A program made the position numbers and the translations under genes. Positions 63,322 through 64,000 of a stretch of DNA of 64,000 bases are shown in pieces. Every line of letters starts with the position of its first letter. Within the stretch, counting starts at the first letter, position 1. Origin of the DNA: Pseudomonas sp. TTU2014-080ASC (GTDB lineage: Bacteria > Pseudomonadota > Gammaproteobacteria > Pseudomonadales > Pseudomonadaceae). Where the stretch lies: positions 434,001 through 498,000 of the forward strand of contig NZ_LKKK01000001.1 of the NCBI RefSeq assembly GCF_001446935.1. The letters run 5' to 3'. A model generated the notes under the pieces. It saw nothing but the letters and a program-made list of their open reading frames with translations, did not search any database and had not been told where the DNA came from.

Positions 63322-64000
63322 ATGGCGCAGTATCAACCGGGGCAACGCTGGATCAGTGACAGCGAGGCAGAACTGGGTCTGGGGACCGTACTGATGCAGG
63401 ACGGCCGCATGCTCACCATGCTCTACCCGGCTACAGGTGAGACGCGCCAATATGCAGTGCGTAACGCCCCCCTGACCCGCGTGCGCTTCTCTCCGGGTGA
63501 TGAAGTCACCCACTTCGAAGGCTGGAAGATGACCGTTCAGGAAGTGGACGACATCGACGGCCTGCTGGTTTACCACGGCATCAACGCGCAAAACGAAGAC
63601 GTCACCCTGCCGGAAACCCAGCTGTCCAACTTCATTCAATTCCGTCTGGCCAGCGACCGCCTGTTTGCTGGCCAGATTGACCCACTGCCATGGTTTGGCC
63701 TGCGCTATCGCACACTGGATTACACCAGCAAGCAACTGCAATCCACTCTCTGGGGCCTCGGCGGCGTACGCGCCCAACCGATTGCCCACCAGCTGCACAT
63801 CGCCCGCGAAGTCGCTGACCGTATCGCGCCACGGGTTCTGCTGGCTGATGAAGTCGGTTTGGGTAAAACCATTGAGGCGGGCCTGATCATTCACCGCCAG
63901 CTGCTCAGTGGCCGCGCCAGCCGCGTCCTGATCCTGGTGCCTGAAAACCTGCAGCATCAATGGCTGGTGGAAATGCGCCGCCGCTTCAACCTCGAAGTGG
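63322..64000 (+). CDS. rapA: RapA (HepA) RNA polymerase-associated ATPase, 5' part
   Basis: The gene runs off the window after 226 residues. The start [20 protein letters not shown] and the Tudor-like N-terminal domains ([16 protein letters not shown]) match RapA, a Swi2/Snf2-type ATPase that recycles RNA polymerase. Walker A is DEVGLGKT (176-183). GGGAG precedes the ATG. Confidence 0.95.
   Translation, partial: MAQYQPGQRWISDSEAELGLGTVLMQDGRMLTMLYPATGETRQYAVRNAPLTRVRFSPGDEVTHFEGWKMTVQEVDDIDGLLVYHGINAQNEDVTLPETQLSNFIQFRLASDRLFAGQIDPLPWFGLRYRTLDYTSKQLQSTLWGLGGVRAQPIAHQLHIAREVADRIAPRVLLADEVGLGKTIEAGLIIHRQLLSGRASRVLILVPENLQHQWLVEMRRRFNLEV

Overview
This 64 kb window reads as Pseudomonas chromosome (gammaproteobacterial, moderately GC-rich). 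The evidence is the fleQ / fleS-fleR and fliC-flaG-fliD-fliS-fliS2-fliT block in Pseudomonas order, a MASE2-type CyaB, FimV, LapG-LapD, bfd/bfrB, the glp regulon, RapA, a CcoM-like peptide and ANR-type TTGAT-N4-ATCAA boxes. The species cannot be fixed from the sequence. Nothing looks like a phage, insertion sequence, CRISPR array, tRNA or rRNA.

Layout. 1-16.3 kb holds mostly housekeeping and signalling genes: the class III adenylate cyclase cyaB, a GT4 glycosyltransferase translationally coupled to an LpxH-like phosphoesterase, an AraC regulator, a CsaA-like tRNA-binding protein with an EamA exporter, a SelW-like thioredoxin-fold protein, fimV, a MarR/MFS pair, recQ, a YecA-family gene, a DUF454 gene, and the c-di-GMP adhesion switch lapG-lapD. 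16.3-50 kb is the flagellar region, nearly all on the minus strand. In transcription order it runs flgB-C-D-E, terminator, flgF-G-H-I-J-K-L; then a glycosylation block (SAM methyltransferase, GT2, and a 1463-residue methyltransferase/GT2/GT4-like protein); then fliC, flaG, fliD, two fliS copies, fliT-like, fleQ, fleS, fleR. Textbook sigma-54 sites precede flgB, flgF and fleS, and a sigma-28 (FliA) site precedes fliC. 50-64 kb holds bfd and bfrB with a shared Fur-like motif, grxD, argF with an ABC ATPase, a PhzF-like gene, a periplasmic binding protein, ybaK, the glycerol regulon glpF-glpK-glpR-glpD with GlpR-like operators, a 40-residue CcoM-like peptide behind two ANR boxes, a 54-residue basic protein coupled to alkB, a conserved small protein, and the 5' part of rapA.

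The most unusual part is a two-gene plus-strand cassette at 32.5-38.3 kb, inserted against the direction of the flagellar genes between flgL and the glycosylation block. It encodes a 1267-residue protein made almost wholly of a degenerate octapeptide (hydrophobic-x-A-L-S/T-x-x-Q), without Cys, Trp or signal peptide, followed by a GT41 (O-GlcNAc-transferase-like) TPR glycosyltransferase. The repeat gene has a sigma-28 promoter of the same architecture as that of fliC (TAAA-N15-GCCGAT) and a similar leader length. I therefore infer that it is a late-class flagellar-regulon product, and possibly exported, surface-located and glycosylated by its neighbour. I know of no characterised function for it.

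How the genes work together: FleQ, FleS/FleR and FliA control the flagellum; LapD/LapG and FleQ read c-di-GMP; CyaB makes cAMP. The window therefore combines much of a motile-to-sessile control circuit with flagellar structural genes and surface glycosylation enzymes.
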